Notes: generated by a model from the sequence alone, not told the origin. Positions 47,324-57,216 are shown, counted from the first letter of the stretch. The stretch is DNA of 64,000 bases from Prolixibacteraceae bacterium JC049 (GCA_023369685.1 SACZ01000004.1:248001-312000); one strand, 5' to 3'. Made by a program: numbers and translations.

Positions 47324-47920
47324 TTATTTATAAGCTCCTGCCGAATAGTGTAATTCGTAAGAATGAGAGTAAATTTCAAACACTGTTCCAAACGGATCTT
47401 CCACATAACACATGCGGTATGGCTTATCTCCAGGATAATATTCTCTGATTGGCATTCGCTGCTTTCCTCCTGCCTCAACGATTTTCTTCACCAAACCTTC
47501 TACATCAGGATCTTGTACCGAGAAGTGAAATAAACCGGTTTTAAATGGTTCAAAAGTAGGTTTCAGGTTCTTGCTCTCAGGAAATTCAAACAATTCGAAA
47601 CCAATTTTATCGCCTGTCGAAAGGTGAACAATCTTAAATGTTCCCCAGCCTTCTCCGAATACATCGATACACATTTGCCCAATGGCTGTCTCGTTTTCTT
47701 CTTTAACCACTGTTGGTTCCATTATCACATAAAACCCCATTACTTCGGTATAGAATTTCACTGCCTTTTCAATATTTGGAACTGTTATCCCAATGTGAGA
47801 AAATGTCTTAGGATATGTTTTTAATGCTTCGTTTGACTTATTCATACCTCTTTTTGTTTGTGTATAACCCAAAGTTGAAAGCAATAACATGCCAGCAACT
47901 ATTAACCATCTTTTGCTCAT
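47324..47920 (-). CDS. Exported VOC-superfamily (glyoxalase-fold) protein
   Basis: 198 residues with a clear signal peptide (1-21, 'LIVAGMLLLSTLGYTQ'), then a VOC domain: 'FSHIGITVPNIEKAVKFYTE', 'TGLFHFSVQDPDVEGLVKKI' and 'CYVEDPFGTVFEIYSHSYE'. The metal-ligand positions (His of 'SHIGI', Glu of 'FEIYS') are kept. Glyoxalases are normally cytoplasmic; export to the periplasm or beyond is unusual, and the substrate is unknown. Confidence 0.87.
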   Translation of the reverse strand: MSKRWLIVAGMLLLSTLGYTQTKRGMNKSNEALKTYPKTFSHIGITVPNIEKAVKFYTEVMGFYVIMEPTVVKEENETAIGQMCIDVFGEGWGTFKIVHLSTGDKIGFELFEFPESKNLKPTFEPFKTGLFHFSVQDPDVEGLVKKIVEAGGKQRMPIREYYPGDKPYRMCYVEDPFGTVFEIYSHSYELHYSAGAYK

Positions 47921-48261
47921 CGCATTTATTAATTTTCAACACAAAATAAAAACCTATCTCAATACAAAACAAGACATTACACACAACTCACCTAGTTACA
48001 AGAATGTGTATTTTTGTGATTATCAATCGGCTATAATTGCCAAAAAGTGGAAAGAAAATTTATTTCTACCAAAAGCATAGCAAGACTGCCCCATTATTTC
48101 TTCTGAATAGTATAAAAACGTTTCTAATTCAGTAATTAGAAATCGGCCTACTAAACAAAAAACACCAATTAAATGTAATTCATCCAATCACAAATGAACA
48201 AATTGGTTATGAGACATGTGCAAAACATCGTCTACTATTTCTATAATCAAAAGTTCATAAG
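47921..48261. other. 341-bp intergenic region
   Basis: Between the divergent starts of the VOC and M20 genes. AT-rich, without a convincing frame or palindrome; it must hold both promoters, but none matches the Bacteroidota consensus well. Confidence 0.4.
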
Positions 48262-49539
48262 ATGAAAAAGATATTACTACTCTCCTTGGGAATAATTCTG
48301 GGGATACAAGTACTCGGGCAAACCAATACTTCTCTGCAATCAATTCATCAGGATATTCAAGATGAAACCAACAGAATTTTTGAAGAGCTTGTAGAATTCA
48401 GAAGAGACATTCATATGCATCCAGAGTTATCGGAGCAAGAGAAAAGAACTTCTGGCAAGATTACCTCTTATCTAAAAAAGCTTGGATTAGATGTAAAAAC
48501 CAATATCGGCGGCTATGGTGTAGTTGGCATATTGCATGGTGCCAAGGATGGAAAGCACATTGCATGGCGAGCAGATATCGATGCTTTTAAGTCTGACTTT
48601 CCGGATGTAGTTGAATTTGCGTCCAAAAACAAAGGTGTAAGGCATATTTGCGGGCACGACGTGCACACAACCATCGGATTAGGAATTGCCAATGTACTCT
48701 CGAAACAAAAAGAACAAGTACATGGCACTATTTATTTCATATTTCAGCCAGCCGAAGAGATTTTAAACAAAGGAGCTGAATCAATGATTTCTGATAGTTT
48801 ATTTGATATTATTCACCCCACAGAAATTTATGCACTACATATGAATCCATTACCTGTTGGGATGATCACGTCTAAACCCAATGAATTGTATTCTTATTTC
48901 AGAAACATCAGCATAAAATACAACAACATTCAAGATAAAGAAGCAGTAACTAAATACACTCAGCAGCTTATACAGTCGTTTAATACCGTAGATCAACAGT
49001 TTTGGGATACCAGAAACATCTCAAACCCGCAAATTGGAGTTGGTAATCCCAATAGCATATATAAAGATTACCTGGCTGTCACGCCTAACTTTAATAATCA
49101 CTCAGTAGGAAACACAGTTGAGTTAACTTTCAGGATATATGCTTCCAATAAGACCTATATCGACGCTTTACCTGAAAATCTAGAAGAAAAGATCACTCAA
49201 TCGAAATATGCAAAGAATCTGATAGCTATAAACTACGAGAAACAGCATCCAACCGTTCTCAACAACCCTGATTTAACAGAACAAACGCTGAAGTCAATAG
49301 CATCCATTTATGGAAGTAAAACAGTTATTCCAACACATGGAATTATTCACCTTTTTAACGACGATTTTTCTTACTTCCAACAAAAGGTACCCGGAGTATA
49401 TTTTCTCATGGGAGGATCTAACTTCCAAAAGGGAATAATAGCAATGCCACATACTCCAAACTTTAATGTAGACGAAGAATCCATTAGAATTGGTGTAAAC
49501 TATTTTTCTTCCATGTTGGTTGAAAGGTTAAACAGATAG
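48262..49539 (+). CDS. Secreted M20-family amidohydrolase
   Basis: 425 residues: signal peptide (1-19), then an M20D-type amidohydrolase. 'RRDIHMHPELSEQE' (about 47-60), 'WRADIDAF' (102-109), the metal site 'HICGHDVHTT' with Cys130, His132 and His135, and the catalytic/metal pair 'QPAEE' (Glu165, Glu166). It hydrolyses N-acyl amino acids or similar amides outside the cytoplasm. It is followed 62 bp later by an AraC-family regulator gene. Confidence 0.9.
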   Translation: MKKILLLSLGIILGIQVLGQTNTSLQSIHQDIQDETNRIFEELVEFRRDIHMHPELSEQEKRTSGKITSYLKKLGLDVKTNIGGYGVVGILHGAKDGKHIAWRADIDAFKSDFPDVVEFASKNKGVRHICGHDVHTTIGLGIANVLSKQKEQVHGTIYFIFQPAEEILNKGAESMISDSLFDIIHPTEIYALHMNPLPVGMITSKPNELYSYFRNISIKYNNIQDKEAVTKYTQQLIQSFNTVDQQFWDTRNISNPQIGVGNPNSIYKDYLAVTPNFNNHSVGNTVELTFRIYASNKTYIDALPENLEEKITQSKYAKNLIAINYEKQHPTVLNNPDLTEQTLKSIASIYGSKTVIPTHGIIHLFNDDFSYFQQKVPGVYFLMGGSNFQKGIIAMPHTPNFNVDEESIRIGVNYFSSMLVERLNR

Positions 49540-49601
49540 ACACCTCATATGAATGATTCTATTATTCTCACTATGTTTGGGGACTATATCGAAAACCATA
49601 A

Positions 49602-50357
49602 ATGATTTTAGAGAACACATATCGCCCAGGATATCCGCTCAACCAGTTTGTTGACTTTATATGGATAGGAAAAGCCTCGAAGCTGGAAATGAAAGCCAGT
49701 CACCATGCGGCTTTATTCACCGAGTTGATATTTAACTACGGCGACAACTTTAATGTCACAGGGCAAAACATCGAGTCGTTGGTAAACAGAAACGACCACC
49801 ACATTATATCGGGATTAAAAACAGCTCCATTCCAAACAGAAATATCTGGAGTATACGGAAGTGTTGGTTTAATATTGAAACCATTTTGCTACGGAATGCT
49901 CATCGATAAGTTTGGGACACATGCCATGGAGAGCATCTCGGAAATCTTGTACGAATCGTTTTATACCAACGAACAACAAGACTTTAGCAAGGTAGAACAA
50001 CAGCTTCTTCAGCTATTTGGTCAGCCGCATATTGATTCCGACTTAATTCAGTTCGAAAACTACCTATCCTCTACTCTACTTGAGAAAGGAGCATTACAGG
50101 ATTTTAACTTGTCCATCTCCATTTCACAAAAGAGTTTCATTCAGAAATTTAAAAAGCACTACTTATTAACCCCGAACGAATATATTAAACTGAAGAAAGT
50201 CAATTCGGCCATAGAGTTACTACAAAACAATAATTCGAAAAAGTTGGTTGAAATAGGACTAGAGTCTGGCTTCTACGATCAATCGCACTTTATCCGATTG
50301 TTCAAGAAGTTCTGCGGCGTTACTCCAAAAGAATTCATTAAATATCCAGAAAGGTAA
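49602..50357 (+). CDS. AraC-family transcriptional regulator with DUF6597-like sensor domain
   Basis: 251 residues. The N-terminal 'YRPGYPLNQFVDFIWIGK' and 'SGLKTAPFQTEISG' are seen in the AraC subfamily with a small N-terminal sensor fold; the C-terminal half has HTH elements ending 'ESGFYDQSHFIRLFKKFCGVTPKEF'. It may regulate the reductase gene downstream (65 bp away) or the amidohydrolase upstream. Confidence 0.9.
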   Translation: MILENTYRPGYPLNQFVDFIWIGKASKLEMKASHHAALFTELIFNYGDNFNVTGQNIESLVNRNDHHIISGLKTAPFQTEISGVYGSVGLILKPFCYGMLIDKFGTHAMESISEILYESFYTNEQQDFSKVEQQLLQLFGQPHIDSDLIQFENYLSSTLLEKGALQDFNLSISISQKSFIQKFKKHYLLTPNEYIKLKKVNSAIELLQNNNSKKLVEIGLESGFYDQSHFIRLFKKFCGVTPKEFIKYPER

Positions 50358-50422
50358 ATTTTGTACAATTTTTTGCCGATCTTATTAATGAATTTTGCAG
50401 TCCAAATTTAAGATACACAATT

Positions 50423-50962
50423 ATGGATAAGAAAAACAAGGTGTTTATTGCCACTAGTTTAGATGGATATATTGCCGACAAAAACGGAAGTATTGAATGG
50501 CTTAACAGCATTCCCAATCCCGATAACTTAGACATGGGATACAGCGATTTTGTAGCACAAATTGATGCCATTGTAATGGGCCGAACTACCTTTGAAACGG
50601 TATGTAGTTTTGGTATCGACTGGCCTTATACTAAGCCCGTTTTTATTTTAAGCAATACCTTAACAGAGCTTCCAAAACAGTATGAAGGCAAAGCTTTTTT
50701 AATAAATGGAACTCTAACCGATATTTTGGAGCAAATTCATAAAAAAGAATATGGTCAGCTTTATATCGATGGTGGTGTCACCATTCAAAACTTCCTAAAA
50801 GAGGACTTAATCGATAGCATAACCATAACAACCATACCTCTTTTATTGGGCGGAGGTTCTTCATTATTTGGAGAGCATCAAAACATATTGGAATTTGAAT
50901 GTACCGAAACCAAGCAATTCTCCAATAACATTGTACAAAACACCTTCCTGAGAAAAAGGTAA
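50423..50962 (+). CDS. Dihydrofolate-reductase-like (RibD C-terminal) protein
   Basis: 179 residues with 'VFIATSLDGYIADKNGSIEW', 'AIVMGRTTFETV', 'PVFILSNTL' and 'LYIDGGVTIQNFL', the NADPH-binding pattern shared by DHFR and the RibD C-terminal domain. Proteins of this type stand alone in many genomes and their substrates are generally not known. It ends before a strong terminator. Confidence 0.9.
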   Translation: MDKKNKVFIATSLDGYIADKNGSIEWLNSIPNPDNLDMGYSDFVAQIDAIVMGRTTFETVCSFGIDWPYTKPVFILSNTLTELPKQYEGKAFLINGTLTDILEQIHKKEYGQLYIDGGVTIQNFLKEDLIDSITITTIPLLLGGGSSLFGEHQNILEFECTETKQFSNNIVQNTFLRKR

Positions 50963-50985
50963 TCCCTTACTTCGAAGTAAATAGT

Positions 50986-51030
50986 TGATTTCTGAGTGGC
51001 TTCCGTTAATAACCATTCAGAAATCATTTT
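50986..51030 (+). terminator. Terminator after the reductase gene
   Basis: A 14-bp stem with one G-U pair (50986-50999 with 51013-51026) followed by TTTT. A perfect 14-bp palindrome, TTACTTCGAAGTAA (50967-50980), lies just before it. Confidence 0.8.
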
Positions 51031-51126
51031 GCGCTTCTTAATTCCAAAATAATTATACTTTTGATTATTCATGCTATAACCACTCTTTTATAGAAACACA
51101 GAAAACCATTAAATTAAACCGAAACC

Positions 51127-51918
51127 ATGGAATTAAGAATTCGTTTATTTATCATTTTATTGTTAATCAGCACAATTAGTTATTCTAGTCAGAATGATAA
51201 AAACAGAAGCACACCAACACAGACTACTGTTGATGCCAACTGGAAAAACTTTCCGTATCCCAAAATAAATTTCAAGAACGAGACACTTAATGGGAATGGT
51301 GCACTTTATAAAAAGTTGATTCCCAATCCGGAAGCATTTATCCAACAAACTTGTTTGGAAGTATGTCAGTTTCTCTACCCTAGCGTAGATAAGATAAAAC
51401 GAATTGACGAAATCAACTATAAAGTACACGACTACAAAGGTGTTTCCGGGAAAGACGGTAGTGCTCCTGTTATCAATATCTCTTTTAGTTCAAGCTATTT
51501 GAAAGATATCAGCAAAAAAATGACCAAAGAAGAGATGCTAGCCGAGATAAAAGGGGTATTGGTACACGAAATTACACACGGCTATCAACCCGAACCAAAA
51601 GGAATTGGCACTTATTTCACCAACAAAGAGTTTTATAGTTTTATTGAAGGTGAAGCTGATGCTGTTAGAATAAAAGCAGGCTTAGTTCCGATGTCGGCTC
51701 GTAAGCCCGGCGGCAGCTGGATGGATGGCTACAAAACGACCGGTTTCTTCATCAATTGGTTAGAAACCAAGGAAGAAAACTTCATGCTAAAACTAAATGC
51801 TACTTGCAATGTCTTAGACAAGTGGGGATGGGAAAAAGTAGCGCAAATTTTCTTTAATAAAAGCATCGAAGAATTATGGCAAGAGTATCAGGATGTACTT
51901 TTAAAGGAAAATAAATAG
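51127..51918 (+). CDS. Basic secretory protein family peptidase (plant-type)
   Basis: 263 residues with a signal peptide (1-21). The domain has HExxH in 'VLVHEITHGYQ' (His147, Glu148, His151), 'FIEGEADAVRIKAG' (about 172-185) and 'GGSWMDGYKTTGFFINWL', all hallmarks of the PF04450 'peptidase of plants and bacteria' family, first known from pathogen-induced plant secretory proteins. A secreted metallopeptidase of unknown target. It is monocistronic as far as can be seen. Confidence 0.87.
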   Translation: MELRIRLFIILLLISTISYSSQNDKNRSTPTQTTVDANWKNFPYPKINFKNETLNGNGALYKKLIPNPEAFIQQTCLEVCQFLYPSVDKIKRIDEINYKVHDYKGVSGKDGSAPVINISFSSSYLKDISKKMTKEEMLAEIKGVLVHEITHGYQPEPKGIGTYFTNKEFYSFIEGEADAVRIKAGLVPMSARKPGGSWMDGYKTTGFFINWLETKEENFMLKLNATCNVLDKWGWEKVAQIFFNKSIEELWQEYQDVLLKENK

Positions 51919-52012
51919 TGGACAAACCTTTTTACAGAACTCTTAAAACACACCTATACATCTCTACACCAGACAATAACATCATTATAAGAACCTAGTA
52001 AAATTAGTAAAT

Positions 52013-55000
52013 ATGGGGCACCAAAGTATTGCAGTTATAAAAGAACAAATTCCTTTAGAATCTGCTGATATTAATAAAAAAGATTCTTATAGATTCAAAT
52101 ATCTAGTTCTTGAAGATAATTCTATTATCAAATTTTTTGATTACAAGAGCAATGTTTTAGGAGATAACTTCAACTATACTGATTTTAAAAATCGGATTAT
52201 AAATTTCTTTAATTTACCACAAACAAATGATGAAAATGAGATAATTGATTTTGAGGTTCCTCCTCGTTTATTCAAAAGCAGTAAAAATGATCCATATGCA
52301 ACATCATATGAATATATACTTTCTAGATTACAAGTAGACGCTATTGAAAAAAACATAACCTCTACAAAAAAATCAAATTATAAATGGTTAACAGAAGAAG
52401 AAATCAATGCAAATAAAGCAAATTGGGATCCCTCACAAGCTTTTATTTTTGAAAAAGAGAAACCTTTTCAAACACCCAAGTTTTCAAACAAATTAAGAGA
52501 AAGTCTAATACGAATAGTTCAAGCTAATAAAAATGGTAAGTTGGTTATTTTCACAGGTGCAGGTATTTCATATGATTCAGGAGTTCCTTGTTGGAGAGAG
52601 TTAATAAATGAGCTTAAGACAGGGTTAGATAACAAGGAAGGGAACTTTCTTGATATTGCTCAAGAATATTATGATACAAGAGGGAAAAAAGAATATAACC
52701 TGAGAGTACAAGAAATATTAAAACATGGAATAACTAGAAATAACCCAATTCATAATAAGATTGTTAAATTACATCCTCATCATATAATATCAACAAACTA
52801 CGACACTCATTTTGAACAAGTTTTTGAGCAAAAAAATAGTCAGTATTCAATTGTAAAAAAAGATACTGATTTACCTTATTCTGTTGGAAGCTCTTTATTT
52901 GTAAAAATGCATGGGGATTTCGATGAAAGAAATATTGTACTAAAGAAAAAAGATTATGAAGAGTATTCCTCTAATTTCCCTCTAATTGAAGGTTTTGTTA
53001 AAGGAATATTTGCATCTAAGTTAGTATTATTTATCGGCTTTTCATTTACAGATAAAAATCTTACCCAAATCACTAATTCTGTGAATGATATACTAAAAGA
53101 AGACAATCAACCTCCATATATCTTTATAACTCCGGAAAAAGATAACAAGGATTATCAAAGAAATAAAAGGGAATTAGAAAAAAAAGGACTAATAGTTGTG
53201 GAATATGAAGAATCGTCAATTGATGATTACTTTGCAGGTATTGCTTCTGATGAAGAAAAAGAACAACTCTACAAACTAGGCGATATAGGGAAAAAGGTTT
53301 ATAAATTTCTAAAAACGTTAGAGGATTTTGATACATTTTCTCTAATACTCCATAACTCCAACATCGAAAATCAATTAATTAACTCATTTCTTCGATTCAA
53401 AGAGCTAGGTGCAATTCCAATAAATGTAATTAAAAATATTCCGCCATTAAGACTTCCACAAAAATCAAAGTATGAAATAGATACTTCCGCAAATTATAAT
53501 TTCCCAACAATTGAAACACTGAATGAAGATTTATTATCCTTCTTGAATAAAATAAAAGGCGATAATGATACCATAGATATAAGTCCAATTTCTGATATTC
53601 AAACAGATTTAACTAATGATGTTAATAGTGCATTAAACTTACTCTTCAATAGCGGAGTTTATCAAATTAGACGCAAAAATGATACAACTCCAGAATATAT
53701 TACTGTCAAACAAAAAGAAACTAAAGAATGTACATGTCCAAGTTGTTTATATAAAAACTATAGAATCGATGAACTGTTAAATAACTTAAACACAACAAAC
53801 GCTAAGGTAATATGTCAAAATGATAATATTATTAGCATCAAAGAAGCATGGGCTTATCTGAAAACGGGACAAATTATCAAAGCATTTTTTGCACTAGAAG
53901 ATATTAAATCAAAATCATGGAAGCACCAAAAATATATAATCTACTTTATTTCCTGCTACAACCAAAAAATACTATTACCCTTTCTTGATTATTTCAATAT
54001 AAGAGATGTCAAAACTAATACATTAGAAGAAGTTAAGGCTAAGATTAACAAAATAGATCTAAATAGAATAATATATGAATTACCTTTAGAAAAATGTATT
54101 AGAGAGGCCTTAATAGAAATCAAAGACAACAGGTTATATGACTCAACAAAATCTGTAATAAAACGAAATCTTGAAACAATTAAAGACAACTACCATAAAT
54201 ATCAAAAAGGAAATTATTATTCAGTTGGGCCAACCTATTGGTATGAGTCCGAGACTGCTTTTTATATTCTTTATAACTTCTATTCTAAGAACTGTCTTTT
54301 TAATGATAACTACTATTATTTCAAAAATTTAGCCAATCAATATTTAGAGTCAATGATTTGTAGTTATTCAACGGATGAAGAATATCAACAAAGATTAAAT
54401 AGTTTTTCAGGATTCTTTATCCACACACTCATTGAATATGGTGATCCTAAAAAAATCACGTTATATATAAACAAATACAATCTCAATAATTTCAGATTTC
54501 AAGAGAACGATAAGATGATTGAAAATATTATGGATTCATTTACATCATTTATAATGTCTGGGTATAAAATCAATTCATATTTTTCAAGAAATGTAAGTAA
54601 AAATCAATTATATAATAGAGCTTTAGAAGATTCCTTATTCCTTAAGAACAATATACTTCAATCATTTAATAATTTCTTTATCTTATTCACAAAGATTGAA
54701 CTAAACAAGTCCCAAATCAATAATATTCTTGAACACATTCTCGATTATTTAGAAGTAAACTCTATTTTTGATTATTCTACTCCTACATTATACTTATCTA
54801 ACTTTATCATTAGCAACATAAAGATCATTGATGATAGAAATACAACTCGAATATTAAAACTCACAATATCATCTGAAGGAGGTTTAAATAAGTTAATAGA
54901 ACCAGTTTGTAATGCTTTTATTAATACAAATGAAATAACACAAATATTGGATAATGACTTCTACGAACAATTAATCAAAATAAATGATAAAAGAAAAATA

Positions 55001-55531
55001 TCTCCATTTTTTCTTTTACTGAAAAAAGAGCAACAAAAAAAATGCTATACTTTTTTAAAACCATTATTAAAAGAAAACGAATTTGCTAAGCATGCTCATA
55101 GTTGGGGAGTTTGGCACTATGAAGAAAACTCTTCAATTTTTGAAACTTATGTTGAAAATCTACTAAAAATAACTATCAAATATCCTGACTTTGAAATCAG
55201 TAATGATGGATTTCCTAAAAAGATTGGCAATTTTTCTCCGTGGAATCAACTTCATTTTTATGTTGATTTAATTTATAAGAATAAGGTATTCAATTCTTCT
55301 TCTATTGATCTGGTCTACAACAACATTAACTCTCAAATGTTTAAATGGATCCTTAAACCAGATATATTTGAATATTCACAATTTAAGTCTAATTGGATAT
55401 TAGCTTTCAATAATAAACACATTCTATCTCAGTTAAAAAGCAACAATCAACTTTTAGAGTCGATAAAGAAACAACTTAGTCTTAACTATAATGAATATAT
55501 TGCAAGAATATATTTCGAAGAGCTTTTATAG
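52013..55531 (+). CDS. Large SIR2-domain protein, candidate anti-phage NADase effector
   Basis: 1172 residues. Residues 1-170 have no recognised domain. SIR2 core spans about 172-420: 'LVIFTGAGISYDSGVP' (NAD-binding, 177-192), 'IISTNYDTHFEQ' with Asn262 and Asp264, 'KMHGD' with catalytic His300, and 'FIGFSFTDKNL' (340-350). About 420-560 is helical, then a Cys cluster 'CTCPSC' (573, 575, 578) that may bind metal, then roughly 590 mostly helical residues. No P-loop, TIR or transmembrane segment is visible. SIR2 proteins of defence systems (DSR, Thoeris ThsA, SIR2-HerA, SIR2-STAND) deplete NAD+ on phage attack; the large helical C-terminus could be the sensor. The gene is very AT-rich compared to its neighbours and stands alone between a peptidase and a hydrolase gene, which suggests acquisition by transfer. 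Confidence 0.85.
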   Translation: MGHQSIAVIKEQIPLESADINKKDSYRFKYLVLEDNSIIKFFDYKSNVLGDNFNYTDFKNRIINFFNLPQTNDENEIIDFEVPPRLFKSSKNDPYATSYEYILSRLQVDAIEKNITSTKKSNYKWLTEEEINANKANWDPSQAFIFEKEKPFQTPKFSNKLRESLIRIVQANKNGKLVIFTGAGISYDSGVPCWRELINELKTGLDNKEGNFLDIAQEYYDTRGKKEYNLRVQEILKHGITRNNPIHNKIVKLHPHHIISTNYDTHFEQVFEQKNSQYSIVKKDTDLPYSVGSSLFVKMHGDFDERNIVLKKKDYEEYSSNFPLIEGFVKGIFASKLVLFIGFSFTDKNLTQITNSVNDILKEDNQPPYIFITPEKDNKDYQRNKRELEKKGLIVVEYEESSIDDYFAGIASDEEKEQLYKLGDIGKKVYKFLKTLEDFDTFSLILHNSNIENQLINSFLRFKELGAIPINVIKNIPPLRLPQKSKYEIDTSANYNFPTIETLNEDLLSFLNKIKGDNDTIDISPISDIQTDLTNDVNSALNLLFNSGVYQIRRKNDTTPEYITVKQKETKECTCPSCLYKNYRIDELLNNLNTTNAKVICQNDNIISIKEAWAYLKTGQIIKAFFALEDIKSKSWKHQKYIIYFISCYNQKILLPFLDYFNIRDVKTNTLEEVKAKINKIDLNRIIYELPLEKCIREALIEIKDNRLYDSTKSVIKRNLETIKDNYHKYQKGNYYSVGPTYWYESETAFYILYNFYSKNCLFNDNYYYFKNLANQYLESMICSYSTDEEYQQRLNSFSGFFIHTLIEYGDPKKITLYINKYNLNNFRFQENDKMIENIMDSFTSFIMSGYKINSYFSRNVSKNQLYNRALEDSLFLKNNILQSFNNFFILFTKIELNKSQINNILEHILDYLEVNSIFDYSTPTLYLSNFIISNIKIIDDRNTTRILKLTISSEGGLNKLIEPVCNAFINTNEITQILDNDFYEQLIKINDKRKISPFFLLLKKEQQKKCYTFLKPLLKENEFAKHAHSWGVWHYEENSSIFETYVENLLKITIKYPDFEISNDGFPKKIGNFSPWNQLHFYVDLIYKNKVFNSSSIDLVYNNINSQMFKWILKPDIFEYSQFKSNWILAFNNKHILSQLKSNNQLLESIKKQLSLNYNEYIARIYFEELL

Positions 55532-55641
55532 CATATAAATGCTATAAACAAGAAACTATCCATGATATTTAATATATAAGGGAATTACTACAAAATCATA
55601 ATGGAATAGAAATACTATCTTTAAGCATCACTAACAAGTAA

Positions 55642-55680
55642 ACCAATCGCATTAATCAGCACACAATTAATGCGATTGGT
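55642..55680 (+). terminator. Strong stem-loop after the SIR2 gene
   Basis: A perfect 15-bp stem (55642-55656 with 55666-55680) and a 9-nt loop, about 110 bp past the SIR2 stop and 28 bp before the next start. The U-run is weak (ATTTA), so termination is probable rather than sure. Confidence 0.6.
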
Positions 55681-55708
55681 ATTTAGCTTATTCTAATTGT
55701 TTTAAACC

Positions 55709-56635
55709 ATGAAATTGAGTTTATTAATACCATTTTTTCTATTATTTGGAGCTATGAATACCTTTTCCCAAAGAGATTTTTCTAATTCTGACATTACCAA
55801 AGTAGTCATGCTAGGCTCTGGCAATCCCAATCCATCACCTTTTCAATCGGGCTGTTCTGTTGCTATTCTTGTAAATGACACTCCATATATTATTGATTTT
55901 GGTCCTGGTTTAATTCGTCAGGCTGCTGCTATGAGTCCAAGATATGGCGGTAAAATAAAAGGCTTAGATGTAAAGAACATTAAACATGCCTTTCTTACTC
56001 ATTTGCATTCGGACCATACAACGGGTTACCCCGACTTAATTCTAACGCCTTGGGTAATGGGAAGAGATGAGCCATTGGAAGTTTACGGTCCTGAAGGCAT
56101 TAACAAAATGACTAATCATATACTTGAAGCTTATAACGACGATATAAAATACCGCCTATATGGCGACGAGCCAGCCAACAATCAAGGATGGCGGGTAAAT
56201 AGCCACGAAATAACCAAAGAAGGAGTAATTTACAAAGACAAGAACATAAAGGTTGAAGCCTTTCCTGTTCCTCACGGAAGTTGGCCCAATGCATGGGGTT
56301 TTCGCTTTACAACTCCTGATAAAGTGATTGTATTATCGGGCGATTCTGCTCCATCGGAAAAGGTAGTAGAATATGCTTCGGGAGCCGATATCTTAATTCA
56401 TGAAGTTTATTACCAAAAAGCTTATGAAACAAAAAACGACTTCTGGAAAAAGTACCATGCTAAAAACCATACATCAACATTTGAACTGGCTGACATTGCA
56501 CAAAAAGCTCAACCTAAATTAGTCGTTCTTTATCACATTCTGTTTTGGGGTGGAACAGATAAGGATATTCTAAACGAGATATCAACCAAATACAAAGGGA
56601 AAGTTATTGTCGGTAAAGATCTCGATGTATATTAA
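55709..56635 (+). CDS. Exported metallo-beta-lactamase-fold hydrolase (RNase Z-like)
   Basis: 308 residues with a signal peptide (1-21). The fold is marked by 'VMLGSGNPNPSPFQSGCS', 'YIIDFGPGLIRQ', the metal site 'THLHSDHTTG' (His98, His100, Asp102, His103), 'VLSGDSAPSE' and a late 'LYHILFWGG'. Best resemblance is to the RNase Z/arylsulfatase-like branch, but export argues against tRNA processing. The substrate is unknown. It is 11 bp upstream of an acetyltransferase gene. Confidence 0.87.
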   Translation: MKLSLLIPFFLLFGAMNTFSQRDFSNSDITKVVMLGSGNPNPSPFQSGCSVAILVNDTPYIIDFGPGLIRQAAAMSPRYGGKIKGLDVKNIKHAFLTHLHSDHTTGYPDLILTPWVMGRDEPLEVYGPEGINKMTNHILEAYNDDIKYRLYGDEPANNQGWRVNSHEITKEGVIYKDKNIKVEAFPVPHGSWPNAWGFRFTTPDKVIVLSGDSAPSEKVVEYASGADILIHEVYYQKAYETKNDFWKKYHAKNHTSTFELADIAQKAQPKLVVLYHILFWGGTDKDILNEISTKYKGKVIVGKDLDVY

Positions 56636-56646
56636 AATCAATAAAT

Positions 56647-57150
56647 ATGAAGTTTAGGGAAGCCACATTATCTGATTTAGCAACCATTGTATCTATTTAC
56701 AATGAGATAATTGCAGAAGGAGGATTCACTGCCGACCTAGCTCCCTATTCTGTTGAGGATAAATTGGAATGGTTCAAAGCAACTAACAACAATGAGTTAG
56801 GTGTTTGGATAATCGAAGAGCATGAGAAAGTAATTGGTTACTTCTACTTTTCCCATTGGCGCAATGGAAGAAAAGCATTATTACACACTAAAGAAGTATC
56901 GGTTTTTATTGGAAAAGAATATCGAAATAAAGGCATTGGAAAAGAAGCCCTACGCTTTGCCATAAGCATAGCTCAACAAAGAAAGCTCAGAGTATTATTA
57001 GCTATATTAATGGACAATAATGAAAGAAGTAAGAAAGTACTAACTACCATGGGCTTTACAACAGTCGGGATACTTAAAAATGTAGCAGAGGTTAATGGTA
57101 AAATTATTGACCAATGCATCATGCAGTTTCAGCTCTCCACTTCTGAGTAG
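56647..57150 (+). CDS. GNAT-family acetyltransferase
   Basis: 167 residues. 'FREATLSDLATIVSIYNEII' opening, acetyl-CoA loop 'YRNKGIGKEALRFAI' (about 97-111) and 'NNERSKKVLTTMGFTTVGIL'. Related to the Pat/RimI-like small-molecule acetyltransferases. Substrate unknown. In one transcript with the preceding hydrolase. Confidence 0.88.
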   Translation: MKFREATLSDLATIVSIYNEIIAEGGFTADLAPYSVEDKLEWFKATNNNELGVWIIEEHEKVIGYFYFSHWRNGRKALLHTKEVSVFIGKEYRNKGIGKEALRFAISIAQQRKLRVLLAILMDNNERSKKVLTTMGFTTVGILKNVAEVNGKIIDQCIMQFQLSTSE

Positions 57151-57216
57151 TTTTCAAATTCCACAATAAATTCAATTCACGCTGCAATAACCTATCTTTT
57201 AAAGAAGCAATAGTAC

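Noticed and set aside
47889-48080. 63-residue frame between the VOC and M20 genes
   Set aside because: Overlaps the start of the VOC gene and has no signal or similarity.
52013-55531. A multi-gene Thoeris, SIR2-HerA or Avs system
   Set aside because: The SIR2 gene has no TIR, HerA, Argonaute or P-loop partner next to it; neighbours are a peptidase and a hydrolase.
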